Notes under the pieces: model-generated | Told to the model about the DNA's origin: nothing | What the model saw: the letters and a program-made list of their open reading frames with translations, nothing else | The model's database searches: none | Shown: one piece after another, positions 8,831 through 16,455 of the stretch | Numbering within the stretch: the stretch's first letter is position 1 | How the letters are laid out: every line of letters begins with the position of its first letter | NCBI RefSeq assembly: GCF_011753055.1 | Contig: NZ_VWWJ01000001.1 | Span: 310,001-374,000 of the forward strand | DNA from: Burkholderia sp. Ax-1719 | GTDB lineage: Bacteria > Pseudomonadota > Gammaproteobacteria > Burkholderiales > Burkholderiaceae | Length of the DNA stretch: 64,000 nucleotides | Reading direction: 5' to 3' | Made by a program: the position numbers and the translations under genes

Positions 8831-10167
8831 AGTGCCGCCCACGCGGGCATCACGCCGAAGTCGCGCGCGACCCGCAGCGCGGATTTCAGCCCGTCTTCGT
8901 GAAAGCCGTAGCCCGTCCACGCGCCCGCGAACCAGGTGCGGCGGCGCCCCTGCAGGCCGGGCAGACGCTGCTGCGCGTCGATGGCGGCGAGGTCGAGCAG
9001 CGGATGCTCGTAGACATAACGCCCGAGCACGGTGTGCGGCGCGGGCGCGTCCACGGCGTTGAGCGTGACGACCACGGGCGTGCGAAACGGCAGTGGCTGC
9101 AACTGGTTGATCAGATAGCTCACGCACACCGGCTGGACGTCGCCGTGCGCGAGCGCGCCCCGGCTCAAGTAGTTCCACGCCGACCAGACGCGGCGGCGGC
9201 GCGGCAATAAGGCGGCATCGGTATGGAGCAGCGCGACATTGCGCTGGTAGCGGATTGCGCCGAGTGTGGCGCGTTCCTGGGCGTCGGCGTCCGTGAGCAG
9301 GGCGAGGCTCGTGGGCGCGTGGCTCGCGAGCACCACCGCGTCGAAGCGCTCAGGGCCGGCGGCATCGGTGACGAGGGTGACACCGGGCGTGACCTCGTCG
9401 CGGCGGATCGAACGCACGGGCGTCGACAGACGCACATCGTCAAGCGCAGCGATCAGCCGCGCCACATACTCGCGCGAACCGCCCGCGACGGTCCGCCAGG
9501 GCGGGCGCTGGTTCACCTGCAATAACGCGTGATTGATGCAAAAGCGCAGAAAGGTGGCGGCGGGAAAACGCAGCACGTCATCGGCGGCGCTCGACCAGAT
9601 GGCGGCCGCCATCGGCAGAAGATAGTGGTGCTGAAAAGGCGCGCCGTAACCGCCCGCCGTCAGCAATTCGCCCACCGACAGCCGTTCGCGGCGCGCGGTC
9701 TCATAGTTGTGCGCGGCGGCGGCGTTGAAACGCAGGATGTCGCGCAACATGCCGATAAAGCTCGGTGAAAGCAGATTGCGGCGCTGCGCGAATACCGTGT
9801 TCAGATTCGTGCCGGCCCATTCGAGCGCGCCTTGCCGCGCGCCCTGGTCGACGGACACCGAAAACGACATATCGCTGCGATGCGTAGCCACGCCCAGTTC
9901 GGCGAACAGCGCGATCAGATTCGGATAGGTGCGGTCGTTGAACACCAGGAAGCCGGTATCGACGGGGTGACGCTGGCCTTCCAGCTCGACATCCACTGTA
10001 TGCGCGTGCCCGCCCGGGTAATCGGCGGCTTCGAACAGCGTGACGCGGTGACGCCGCGCAAGCAGCCACGCGCTTGCCAGTCCGGCGATCCCCGCGCCAA
10101 CCACGGCCACGCGCTGGCCGGGCGGCAGGGCGGCGGGTGCTTCTTGCGTGGCGTGCGTCGCGTGCAT
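8827..10167 (-). CDS. FAD/NAD(P)-dependent oxidoreductase, amine-oxidase-like
   Basis: A 446-residue flavoprotein. An N-terminal dinucleotide-binding motif VVGAGIAGLASAW (GxGxxG at residues 24-29) is followed by the acidic 'LFEAADYPGGHAHT' strand. The C-terminal FAD contact is near 'WFAGAWTGYGFHEDGLKSAL'. It resembles the flavoproteins found beside DUF1365 and Cfa-like genes, among them the UfaD-type desaturase of furan-fatty-acid synthesis in Rhodobacter, as I recall it. It probably desaturates or oxidises a methylated acyl chain on phospholipids. There is no signal peptide. A 106-bp gap separates it from the CNMT-like gene upstream. Confidence 0.88.
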   Translation of the reverse strand: MHATHATQEAPAALPPGQRVAVVGAGIAGLASAWLLARRHRVTLFEAADYPGGHAHTVDVELEGQRHPVDTGFLVFNDRTYPNLIALFAELGVATHRSDMSFSVSVDQGARQGALEWAGTNLNTVFAQRRNLLSPSFIGMLRDILRFNAAAAHNYETARRERLSVGELLTAGGYGAPFQHHYLLPMAAAIWSSAADDVLRFPAATFLRFCINHALLQVNQRPPWRTVAGGSREYVARLIAALDDVRLSTPVRSIRRDEVTPGVTLVTDAAGPERFDAVVLASHAPTSLALLTDADAQERATLGAIRYQRNVALLHTDAALLPRRRRVWSAWNYLSRGALAHGDVQPVCVSYLINQLQPLPFRTPVVVTLNAVDAPAPHTVLGRYVYEHPLLDLAAIDAQQRLPGLQGRRRTWFAGAWTGYGFHEDGLKSALRVARDFGVMPAWAAL

Positions 10168-10273
10168 GTTGATGGCCTCCCTGATTGTTGCGTTGTCGTT
10201 TGTCTTTGTTGGTTCCCCAATGCAGGCAGATACGCGGCGCGGCGCTGAACGGATGCACGCGCCGCCGCGCGCG

Positions 10274-11362
10274 TCACGGCCGCTTGCGCATCAGCAGGTG
10301 CGCGACGCCCCACTCCTGGCCGCGCGCGTAGCCGAACAGTTCGGCCACCGCCATGTAGAACATGCGCCAGCGTTGCAGCGCCTGGCGGGCATCGCCGTTT
10401 GCCGCGAGCAACGGCAGCACCTGATCGCGCGCGTCATCCAGCGCCGCAAGCCAGTGATTCGCGGTGCGCGCGTAATGTCGCCCGTCCAGCCACCATTGGC
10501 GCGTCACGCACAGATCGTCCTGAAAGCGCAGCAGCAGATTCGCCGAAGGCATCGTGCCGCCGGTGAAGAAGTGGCGCGCCATCCAGTCGCTGCCGTCGCG
10601 CGGGACGAAGTGGTACGCCAGCAGCCGGTGCGCGAAGTGATGCACGAAAACCTGGCCATCGTCGGCGAGCCAGCGCGCGATCTTCGCGAGCAGCAGGCCG
10701 TAGTGCTTCATGTGCTCGAACATTTCGATCGAGATCACTCGGTCGAAGCGGGGCGTTTCGGCTGGGAATTCGAAGCTTGCGACATCGCCGGTGACGATGC
10801 GCAGATTGGTCAGCCCGCGCTCGGCGGCGCGTTGCAGGATAAAGGCCCGCTGACCGTGTGAATTCGAAAGACCGACGATCTGCGCGCGCGGGAAGCGCTG
10901 CGCGAGCCACAACGAGAGCGCGCCCCAGCCGCAGCCCAGATCGAGAATGCGCTGGCCGTCTTCGATGCCCGCGCGCAGCGCGTAGAGCGCGAGTATGCCG
11001 TCCTGGGCCTGATCGAGCGTTTCGTCGCCGCGCGGATAGTAGCCGCACGAGTATTTGAGCCGCGCGCCCAGGTGCGCCGCGAAGAAGGCCGCGGGCACTT
11101 CGTAGTGCTGGGCATTGGCGTCCTGGGTGTGCAGGGCGATGGGACTGGCCCGCAGAGCCGCGACGAGGGCTTCGAAGGCATTCGCGCTGAGCTCGCCGTC
11201 ATCGACGTGTTCGTCAGCCAGACGCTGGCGGATCAGCGTGCGCATGCCTGCGCGGATCAGCCAGTCGGGCAGCCAGCCGCGCTCGCAGCAACGGATCGGC
11301 CAACTCTCCTCGTAAGGCGCGGCGGGCGGATTGTGGTCGGGCCGGGTCGCGGTGGTGGTCAT
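10274..11362 (-). CDS. Cfa/coclaurine-N-methyltransferase-like SAM methyltransferase (second)
   Basis: A 362-residue SAM methyltransferase of the Cfa superfamily. The SAM motif is LDLGCGWGALSLW at about 140-152, and C106 in 'KYSCGYY' keeps the Cfa cysteine. The stretch with 'SIEMFEHMKHYG', 'FVHHFAHRLLAYHF' and 'FFTGGTMPSANLLL' is strongly reminiscent of plant coclaurine N-methyltransferases, which form their own branch of the Cfa family. The bacterial substrate is unknown; an unsaturated lipid is likely from its neighbours. ATG at 11362 overlaps the DUF1295 stop (ATGA) and has GAGGAG-type sequence upstream, so the longer upstream frame is rejected. Confidence 0.87.
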   Translation of the reverse strand: MTTTATRPDHNPPAAPYEESWPIRCCERGWLPDWLIRAGMRTLIRQRLADEHVDDGELSANAFEALVAALRASPIALHTQDANAQHYEVPAAFFAAHLGARLKYSCGYYPRGDETLDQAQDGILALYALRAGIEDGQRILDLGCGWGALSLWLAQRFPRAQIVGLSNSHGQRAFILQRAAERGLTNLRIVTGDVASFEFPAETPRFDRVISIEMFEHMKHYGLLLAKIARWLADDGQVFVHHFAHRLLAYHFVPRDGSDWMARHFFTGGTMPSANLLLRFQDDLCVTRQWWLDGRHYARTANHWLAALDDARDQVLPLLAANGDARQALQRWRMFYMAVAELFGYARGQEWGVAHLLMRKRP

Positions 11363-12174
11363 GGATGGGGTCTCCTCTCGCTGTTGTGATGATGTTCTTC
11401 CCGGCGCGGCGGCCACGGGATGAACGCGCTGGTCGTGCGCATGTATTCGCGATAGCCCGCGCGGCTGTGGACGAGACGCGCTTCGAGCATCGGTACGCCC
11501 GAGACCTTGAGCAGCAGCCACGCCATCGCAAAGGGCGGCGCAAGCGTGACCCAGCCCCACGGCAGGCCGATCGACCAAAGCGTGTAGGCGCACCAGTGCA
11601 GCGATTCGAAGAAGTAGTTCGGATGTCGCGAGTAACGCCACCAGCCGCTGGTGCAAACGCGGCCGCGATTGGCGGGATCGGCGATGTGACGGCGCAACTG
11701 GCGGTCGGCTGCGGACTCGCCAAGTACGGCGGCGAAACCCGTCGCCAGCGCGGCGACCACCAGCGGGATCGCGGGCGTGGCCGTGCTCCAGGCGGGGACG
11801 AAGAACGCAATCGACAGGATCATCGACGCGCACGCCTGAAGCAGATAGAAGCCGAGCATGCGCAGCGCGGCGGCGTCGCCCCACTGCGCGCGCAGGGCGG
11901 CGTAGCGGGGGTCTTCGGGCTGGCCATGATTGCGCCGCCACAGGTGCAGCGCGAGCCGCCCGCCCCAGGCGCCGCCGCCTAGCGCCACGGCGGTGCGATT
12001 GATGCCCGCTCCCGGCCCGACCGCCGCCGCGAATACGGCGACGAGGCCGAGCGTGGCCGCCCAGAGCGGATCGATCATGCCCGCATTGCGCGTGCGCAAC
12101 TGCACGAGCCAGGCAATGCAGAAGGCGATCACGAGCGCGACGAAGGCCAGAGCGAACGCGGCGGCGAAGGGCAT
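11359..12174 (-). CDS. DUF1295 integral membrane protein (steroid 5-alpha-reductase-like)
   Basis: A 271-residue polytopic membrane protein with six to seven hydrophobic segments from residue 2 onward. The conserved C-terminal signature 'GWWRYSRHPNYFFE' near residue 195 places it in DUF1295, related to steroid 5-alpha-reductase and isoprenylcysteine methyltransferase folds, whose members reduce double bonds or methylate lipids using a membrane active site. It is first of the four lipid genes after the anti-sigma gene (139-bp gap) and overlaps the next gene by ATGA. The exact substrate cannot be told. Confidence 0.88.
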   Translation of the reverse strand: MPFAAAFALAFVALVIAFCIAWLVQLRTRNAGMIDPLWAATLGLVAVFAAAVGPGAGINRTAVALGGGAWGGRLALHLWRRNHGQPEDPRYAALRAQWGDAAALRMLGFYLLQACASMILSIAFFVPAWSTATPAIPLVVAALATGFAAVLGESAADRQLRRHIADPANRGRVCTSGWWRYSRHPNYFFESLHWCAYTLWSIGLPWGWVTLAPPFAMAWLLLKVSGVPMLEARLVHSRAGYREYMRTTSAFIPWPPRREEHHHNSERRPHP

Positions 12175-12313
12175 GCGGACTCCCTCAGGAGGTCGATGCC
12201 AGAAATACGGATGAAGTGCGCGAACGGATGCAGGCGCGCGGCTGCGGACGGGGGAAGCGCGCCTGGCTGTGATCGAAGTGGGCGCTAACTTTTCTGGAAA
12301 GCCGCGCCCAGCG

Positions 12314-13051
12314 TCAGGCCGCGCCCTTCATTGGGCCGGTCGCGACAACGGGCCCGGTCGGCTGACCGGTCGGCGAACCGCCCGGCGGTTCGATCGAGAC
12401 GGCGAGCACCACGCGCGCATTGATACGCGCGGCGACGTCGGCGCTCAGCGTCAGGGTGGCGGGCGCGTCGGCGGGGAATACGCCCAGTGGCACCGGCTTT
12501 TCGCCGGGCGGAATCAACCAGAGTTCAGTGGCGCGACCCGCCTCGATCGTCGGCTTCACGGCGGGCACCACCACGATGTCCTGGCGGCGCTGGTCGAAAG
12601 TCGCGGTCCAGTGCGCGACGCCGTCGGGGCGGGCAATCGTCGCGACCATGTAGGGATTGGAGCTTGCCACCTGGGTCGTGACCGGCGTCGCGCGCATCCA
12701 GACGAGGTTGACGGCGGCCAGCGCCAGTGCGGCCACGCTCGCGCCGATGCCGAGGAAGCGCCACAGGCGCAGATCGTTCCACCAGCCCGCTGCCGCAGCC
12801 GCACCGGGCTGACGCGCGGGCAGGAAGCCGAGATCGCGCTCGATGCGGGTCCACACGCGCGCGGGCGCGACGATGGGCGTCAGGTCTTCGGCCAGTGGCG
12901 CGAAGCGGCGCTCCCAGCGGGCGAGCGTGGCGGCGAGATCGGCGTCGGCGCGCACGGCCTGTTCGAGCGCCTCGCGCGCGGGAGCGTCGAGGACGCCCAG
13001 CGCGTATTCGGCGCAGCGCAGTTCGGGGTCGTGATCGGCGGGCGTGCTCAT
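12314..13051 (-). CDS. Anti-sigma factor, RskA/anti-sigma-K type
   Basis: A 245-residue single-pass membrane protein. The cytoplasmic N-terminal part ('ELRCAEYALGVLDAPAREALEQAV', residues 10-33) is the usual sigma-binding zinc-less domain. One membrane helix lies near 96-115 ('FLGIGASVAALALAAVNLVW'), and a periplasmic RskA domain follows with 'TELWLIPPGEKPVPLGVFPA'. It holds the ECF sigma factor encoded just upstream inactive until an envelope or oxidative signal releases it. Start and sigma stop overlap by ATGA (13048-13051). Confidence 0.9.
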   Translation of the reverse strand: MSTPADHDPELRCAEYALGVLDAPAREALEQAVRADADLAATLARWERRFAPLAEDLTPIVAPARVWTRIERDLGFLPARQPGAAAAAGWWNDLRLWRFLGIGASVAALALAAVNLVWMRATPVTTQVASSNPYMVATIARPDGVAHWTATFDQRRQDIVVVPAVKPTIEAGRATELWLIPPGEKPVPLGVFPADAPATLTLSADVAARINARVVLAVSIEPPGGSPTGQPTGPVVATGPMKGAA

Positions 13052-13653
13052 CGCTCGAGGCAGGTTTTGAGTTGCATCAGGCTGCGCCGGATCCAGCTTT
13101 TCAGCGTACCGAGCGGCACGCTCAACTGCGTGGCCAGCTCGCTGTACGTCGCGCCGCCGAAGAACGCCTCGCGCACGGCGCGATGCTGCTGCGGGGCGAG
13201 CTGTTCCAGACAGTGCTCAAGGCGACGGCGGTCCTCGCTGGCCTCGGCAAGGGCGGCGGGCGTGGGGTGATCGTCGGCGAGTTCCAGCTCGCTGTCTTCC
13301 TCCAGCGGCGTTTCGTGGTGCTGCCGCAGGCGGTCGATCGTGCGGTTGCGCGCCAGCGTGATCAGCCAGGTCATCGCGCCGCCGCGTGCGGGATCGAACA
13401 GATCGGCACGCCGCCATGCGGTGGTGAAGACTTCCTGGAGCAGATCTTCGGCTTCGGCGCGGTCGTGAACCATGCGCACGATGGTGGCGAACACACGCGA
13501 AGAGGCGAGGCGGTAAAGCTCGGCGAACGCGCCCTGGTCGCCCTGGCCCACGCGTGTGAGCAACTGGTTCAGATGCGTGCGACGTGCCGCCTCGCGCGCC
13601 GGATCGGGTGCGGTGGGGTCGATGCCTGGTAGATTGCCAGCCGTGTCGGTCAT
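13048..13653 (-). CDS. RNA polymerase ECF sigma factor
   Basis: A 201-residue sigma-70-family ECF factor. Region 2 is seen in 'DLLQEVFTTAWRRADLFDPARGGAMTWLITLARNRTIDRLR' (about residues 69-110; core helices only) and region 4 in 'AVREAFFGGATYSELATQLSVPLGTLKSWIRRSLMQLK', near the end. I chose ATG 13653 (MTDTAGN), which gives the usual ECF length; in-frame ATG at 13716 and 13836 would add 21 or 61 residues without domain homology, and no start has a strong ribosome site. It very likely drives the lipid genes downstream and its own operon. Confidence 0.9.
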   Translation of the reverse strand: MTDTAGNLPGIDPTAPDPAREAARRTHLNQLLTRVGQGDQGAFAELYRLASSRVFATIVRMVHDRAEAEDLLQEVFTTAWRRADLFDPARGGAMTWLITLARNRTIDRLRQHHETPLEEDSELELADDHPTPAALAEASEDRRRLEHCLEQLAPQQHRAVREAFFGGATYSELATQLSVPLGTLKSWIRRSLMQLKTCLER

Positions 13654-14074
13654 GCGCTCGAAGGGGCGTGCCGCGCCCGCGCCAAAGGGACGGAAGGTTC
13701 CGACGAAATATAGCATCGCCGGCGTCAGACGACGCGGCGGCTGGCACAGCGGCAGGGGCAAAGGCTTCATGGGCGGCGGCGCGGCCTCCACGCGAGCGGA
13801 GGCATGCAGGCAGGGAGTTGACCGATATACGGGCATATACGGGCGACACGCACCGCCGGACGCAGCGCGCGCGGCGAGTTTTGTACCGCAATGTGTCTGC
13901 GCGGCGTTCTGAAAAACGCGCTTGCAATAAGCCGGGGTAGTGGAAACAAGCGAGATACGTGTGGGGCGTCAAATACATCTAACGCAACGTTGCAGCCGGA
14001 CCCGACCAGCGCAACCCAGCGTGCAGCACCCAACCCGATCTTTTACGACCAAGTGTCCGTTACTGGAGAAAGTC
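13654..14074. other. Intergenic region between sigma factor and DUF4148 genes, with a 10-bp tandem repeat
   Basis: This 421-bp divergent region must carry the promoters of the sigma operon (leftward) and of the DUF4148 gene (rightward). The one repeat I see is ATATACGGGC twice in tandem (13825-13834, 13835-13844). I could not find a convincing ECF -35/-10 pair by eye. The left part may be coding if the sigma factor starts further upstream. Confidence 0.4.
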
Positions 14075-14452
14075 ATGAACCTCGTTCGCTCCCTCGTCGT
14101 CGCCGCCGTTGTCGTTTCCGCCGCCGTGCCCGCTCTCTCGTTTGCCCAGGATCATACGATCACCCGCGCCGAAGTGCGCGCCGAGCTGGTCCAGCTTCAG
14201 CAAGCCGGCTATGACGCGGCCAGCGACAACAACCAGTACCCGGCAAACCTGCAAGCCGCGCTCTCGCGCATCGCCGCAACCCAGAATGCGAACGCCGCTT
14301 ACGGCGGCAGCGTCAACGCATCGGCAGCAGGCGAACCGGCAGCCGTCGCGCCGATGCAGCCTGTATCGCACGTATCGCATGCCTCGCGTAGCGGCAACAC
14401 CCGCGATCCGCAAGATGTGGTTGGCCTGGAACCCATCTACGCTCACTCGTAA
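14075..14452 (+). CDS. DUF4148 secreted protein
   Basis: A 125-residue exported protein. A signal peptide of about 24 residues ends at 'SFAQ'. The DUF4148 motif follows ('TRAEVRAELVQLQQAGYDAAS' region, then 'YPANLQAAL'). This domain is typical of Burkholderiaceae, often in many copies, and has no known function. The ATG at 14075 follows GGAG at 14065-14068. The C-terminal half is rich in Ala, Ser, Asn and His and probably disordered. A second DUF4148 protein lies at 45317. Confidence 0.9.
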   Translation: MNLVRSLVVAAVVVSAAVPALSFAQDHTITRAEVRAELVQLQQAGYDAASDNNQYPANLQAALSRIAATQNANAAYGGSVNASAAGEPAAVAPMQPVSHVSHASRSGNTRDPQDVVGLEPIYAHS

Positions 14453-14465
14453 TGCAGGGCGGCGA

Positions 14466-14491
14466 CCGTCGCGGGCGCTGGCTCGCGACGG
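14466..14491 (+). terminator. GC-rich hairpin after the DUF4148 gene
   Basis: CCGTCGCG (14466-14473) pairs with CGCGACGG (14484-14491) over a 10-base loop, 13 bases after the stop codon. No T-run follows, so termination would need help. Confidence 0.4.
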
Positions 14492-14665
14492 CCCCAGGTG
14501 CAAGTGATAGGTCTGCGGATACATCCCGTTGCAGAACTCACAATTCCCGGGTCAACAGCGCCATGAGCGGCTGCGTTTTTGCGAATAGACGGCATCGTGC
14601 CGTCGCCGCACAACCCAGTGCACACCGCAGTGCTCACCGCAGCACTCAACCCAGGGAGACCTATC

Positions 14666-15001
14666 ATGCGCCGCTTGCCCCTCTACGCTGCTGCTGTTGC
14701 CACGCTCACGCTCGCTTTCGCCGGCACCGCCTCGGCCACGCCGAATACGCACTGGGACGCCACGCATCCGCGTCGCGCCGAAGTGAATCATCGTCTTTCG
14801 AATCAGGATCGCCGCATCCATCAGGAAGTGCGCGAAGGCGAGATGTCACACGGCGAAGCCGCGCGTCTGCATCGCGACGACCGCCAGATTCGCGGCGAAG
14901 AACGCATGATGGCGAGTCAGAACAACGGCCACATCACGCGTGCAGAGGACCGTGCGCTCAACCAGCAGGAAAATCACGTCAGCCGCCAGATCGGCCAGTG
15001 A
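14666..15001 (+). CDS. Small periplasmic protein of unknown function
   Basis: A 111-residue exported protein. A signal peptide ends near 'GTASATP' (residue 24-26). The mature part is very rich in His, Arg, Glu and Gln, and contains two related segments: 'EVNHRLSNQDRRIHQEVREGEMSHGEA' (core) and 'RALNQQENHVSRQIG', suggesting an internal helical repeat of an N-Q-x-R-I-x-x-x-V type. Similar proteins are common in Burkholderia and Xanthomonas, without a known role. The ATG at 14666 has GGGAG upstream (14654-14658), and a strong terminator lies just downstream, so it is probably monocistronic. Confidence 0.8.
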   Translation: MRRLPLYAAAVATLTLAFAGTASATPNTHWDATHPRRAEVNHRLSNQDRRIHQEVREGEMSHGEAARLHRDDRQIRGEERMMASQNNGHITRAEDRALNQQENHVSRQIGQ

Positions 15002-15018
15002 GCGATAAGCCGGAAAAA

Positions 15019-15058
15019 ACAAAGCGGTCGAACGGGGAGTTCCGTTCGACCGCTTTGT
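15019..15058. terminator. Strong bidirectional terminator
   Basis: A perfect 17-bp stem, ACAAAGCGGTCGAACGG (15019-15035) with CCGTTCGACCGCTTTGT (15042-15058), has a 6-base loop and A/T-rich outer ends. It sits between the convergent small secreted gene and yceH, ending transcription from both sides. Confidence 0.85.
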
Positions 15059-15100
15059 CATGATGAATCGGATTGCTTAGCAGGGCGAAACAGCGCCGCC

Positions 15101-15820
15101 TTATTCCTCGCCTTCGAGCTTTTCGATCGACATACCCAGTTCTGAAGCCATACGTTGCACGAGGATTTGCAGGCGCGCGACTTCGTCGGCCAGACGCTGC
15201 TGCTCGGCGCGCAGCGATTCATAGTCGGCGCTCGAAACACCGGTCGCAGCTGAGCCCGCATATTCACCGTCGAAACTGCCCGCAGCGGGCATGCTCACTT
15301 CGCCACACAGCAGATGCATCCAGCGGCTTTCACGTTCGCCGGGCGCACGCGGCAGTTTGACGACGAGCGGCGGCTCGCGCTCGGCCAGTTCGTCGAGGAA
15401 GGCCTCGACCGACGACACATCCGCAAAGCCATGCAGCCGCGCCGAATTCAGGCGCAATTCCGCCGCCGTCTGCGCGCCGCGCAACAGCAGCACCGTTAGC
15501 AGGGCGACCGCCTGGCCCGGCACACCCAGCACGCGATTGAGGTTGTGCTCGAAGCGCGGCACGCGACTGCTGCTGCCTTCGAACACGAGGCTCAAATGCT
15601 TGAGGTCTTCAATGGCGCTGAGCACTTCGGCTTCGCTGACGTTCATGACCGGCGAGCGCGCAGTCTTCTGGTTACAGCCCGAGGCAAGCGAATTGAGCGA
15701 TAGCGGATAGGTGTCCGGCACCGTGTGCTGCTTCTCGATCAGCACGCCGACGATGCGGGCCTCCAGCGGCGTGAGCGCGCGCAGCGCGCGGGGCGAGGGA
15801 GCATCGACAGGGGTATTCAT
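15101..15820 (-). CDS. YceH family protein (DUF480)
   Basis: A 239-residue cytoplasmic protein of the YceH/DUF480 family, composed of two winged-helix domains: 'LTPLEARIVGVLIEKQHTVPDTYPLSLN' opens the first and 'RGAQTAAELRLNSARLHGF' lies in the second. The C-terminal end ('SLRAEQQRLADEVARLQILVQRM') is a short coiled coil. Function is not established in the family, though the folds suggest DNA binding. I used ATG 15820 (MNTPVDA); the longer open frame to 15937 has no homology. Confidence 0.88.
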   Translation of the reverse strand: MNTPVDAPSPRALRALTPLEARIVGVLIEKQHTVPDTYPLSLNSLASGCNQKTARSPVMNVSEAEVLSAIEDLKHLSLVFEGSSSRVPRFEHNLNRVLGVPGQAVALLTVLLLRGAQTAAELRLNSARLHGFADVSSVEAFLDELAEREPPLVVKLPRAPGERESRWMHLLCGEVSMPAAGSFDGEYAGSAATGVSSADYESLRAEQQRLADEVARLQILVQRMASELGMSIEKLEGEE

Positions 15821-16077
15821 AAGCGGGTCAGGCGGAGTTTTCACGGGATTCCGATCATACCCGCTCGTCGCGCCGCTGCGCAGGGGCCGGGCCGCGCTGC
15901 GACACCGCTGGCGATCCTCCGACGAACTGCATTTCAACAGAAGTTTCCCCAGGGATTATTAGTATCTTTTACCCACAAACCCTGAAAGCGACTAACCGCT
16001 ACCCGCAATTACCTAATCGTGTTCAAAATCCGGGATTTTCCCGAGTTAAAAAACTTCTGCATAGAGATTTACGCTTA

Positions 16078-16106
16078 TTGCACTGCAACACGCGAATGCC
16101 TACACT
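16078..16106 (+). promoter_or_regulatory. Sigma-70 promoter for the 16168 gene
   Basis: TTGCAC (16078-16083), a 17-base spacer and TACACT (16101-16106) match the housekeeping consensus at 5 and 4 of the 6 positions with ideal spacing. It lies in the most AT-rich stretch of the area, about 60 bases before the gene's start. The rest of the 347-bp gap 15821-16167 shows no further feature. Confidence 0.6.
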
Positions 16107-16167
16107 GCACAAAGTCGTCAGGCGTTTCGAACCTGCTTCGAAACTTTTCCGAAAAGGAGGGCGTGTC

Positions 16168-16395
16168 GTGAGCGCATCCCAATCGCCAATATTGCATACG
16201 GCCCTAAAGCTGCACGTCTTCGAACAGGAAGGCGGCTGGCACTGGGGCATTACCATTCCGCGCGCTGCAGGCGGTGGCTTCAAGGTCATTGCCTATAGCG
16301 ATACGACCTTTGCCGGCGAGAACGAAGCTCGCCGCGACGGCGATCGTGCGCTCGACAGCATGCCGGACAGCCCGGCCGCGTCGCTCGCCTTCTGA
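16168..16395 (+). CDS. Small hypothetical protein (75 aa)
   Basis: I chose the GTG at 16168 because AAGGAGG (16154-16160) lies 7 bases upstream, the best ribosome site in the region; the frame could open earlier at ATG 16078 or 16096, but these overlap the promoter or lack a site. The product has no signal peptide or membrane segment. It contains 'EQEGGWHWGITIPRAAGGGF', suggesting a small beta-rich fold, and a Ser/Ala-rich end. I do not recognise the family. Confidence 0.65.
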   Translation: MSASQSPILHTALKLHVFEQEGGWHWGITIPRAAGGGFKVIAYSDTTFAGENEARRDGDRALDSMPDSPAASLAF

Positions 16396-16402
16396 ATGAG
16401 CA

Positions 16403-16443
16403 GAAGGCGCCGCCGCGCTTGAGTCGAACGCGGCGCCGCCTTC
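16403..16443. terminator. Bidirectional terminator hairpin
   Basis: GAAGGCGCCGCCGCG (16403-16417) pairs with CGCGGCGCCGCCTTC (16429-16443) with a single mismatch, 14 of 15 pairs, over an 11-base loop. It separates the convergent small gene and the phospholipase-D-like gene. Confidence 0.65.
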
Positions 16444-16455
16444 GGTCTGCCTTCC

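Noticed and set aside
12525..12804. Small frames within the anti-sigma gene
   Set aside because: They are frame-shifted copies of the anti-sigma coding sequence without domain content.
16078..16167. ATG starts at 16078 and 16096 for the small protein
   Set aside because: They lie on the promoter or lack a ribosome site, whereas GTG 16168 has AAGGAGG at ideal distance.
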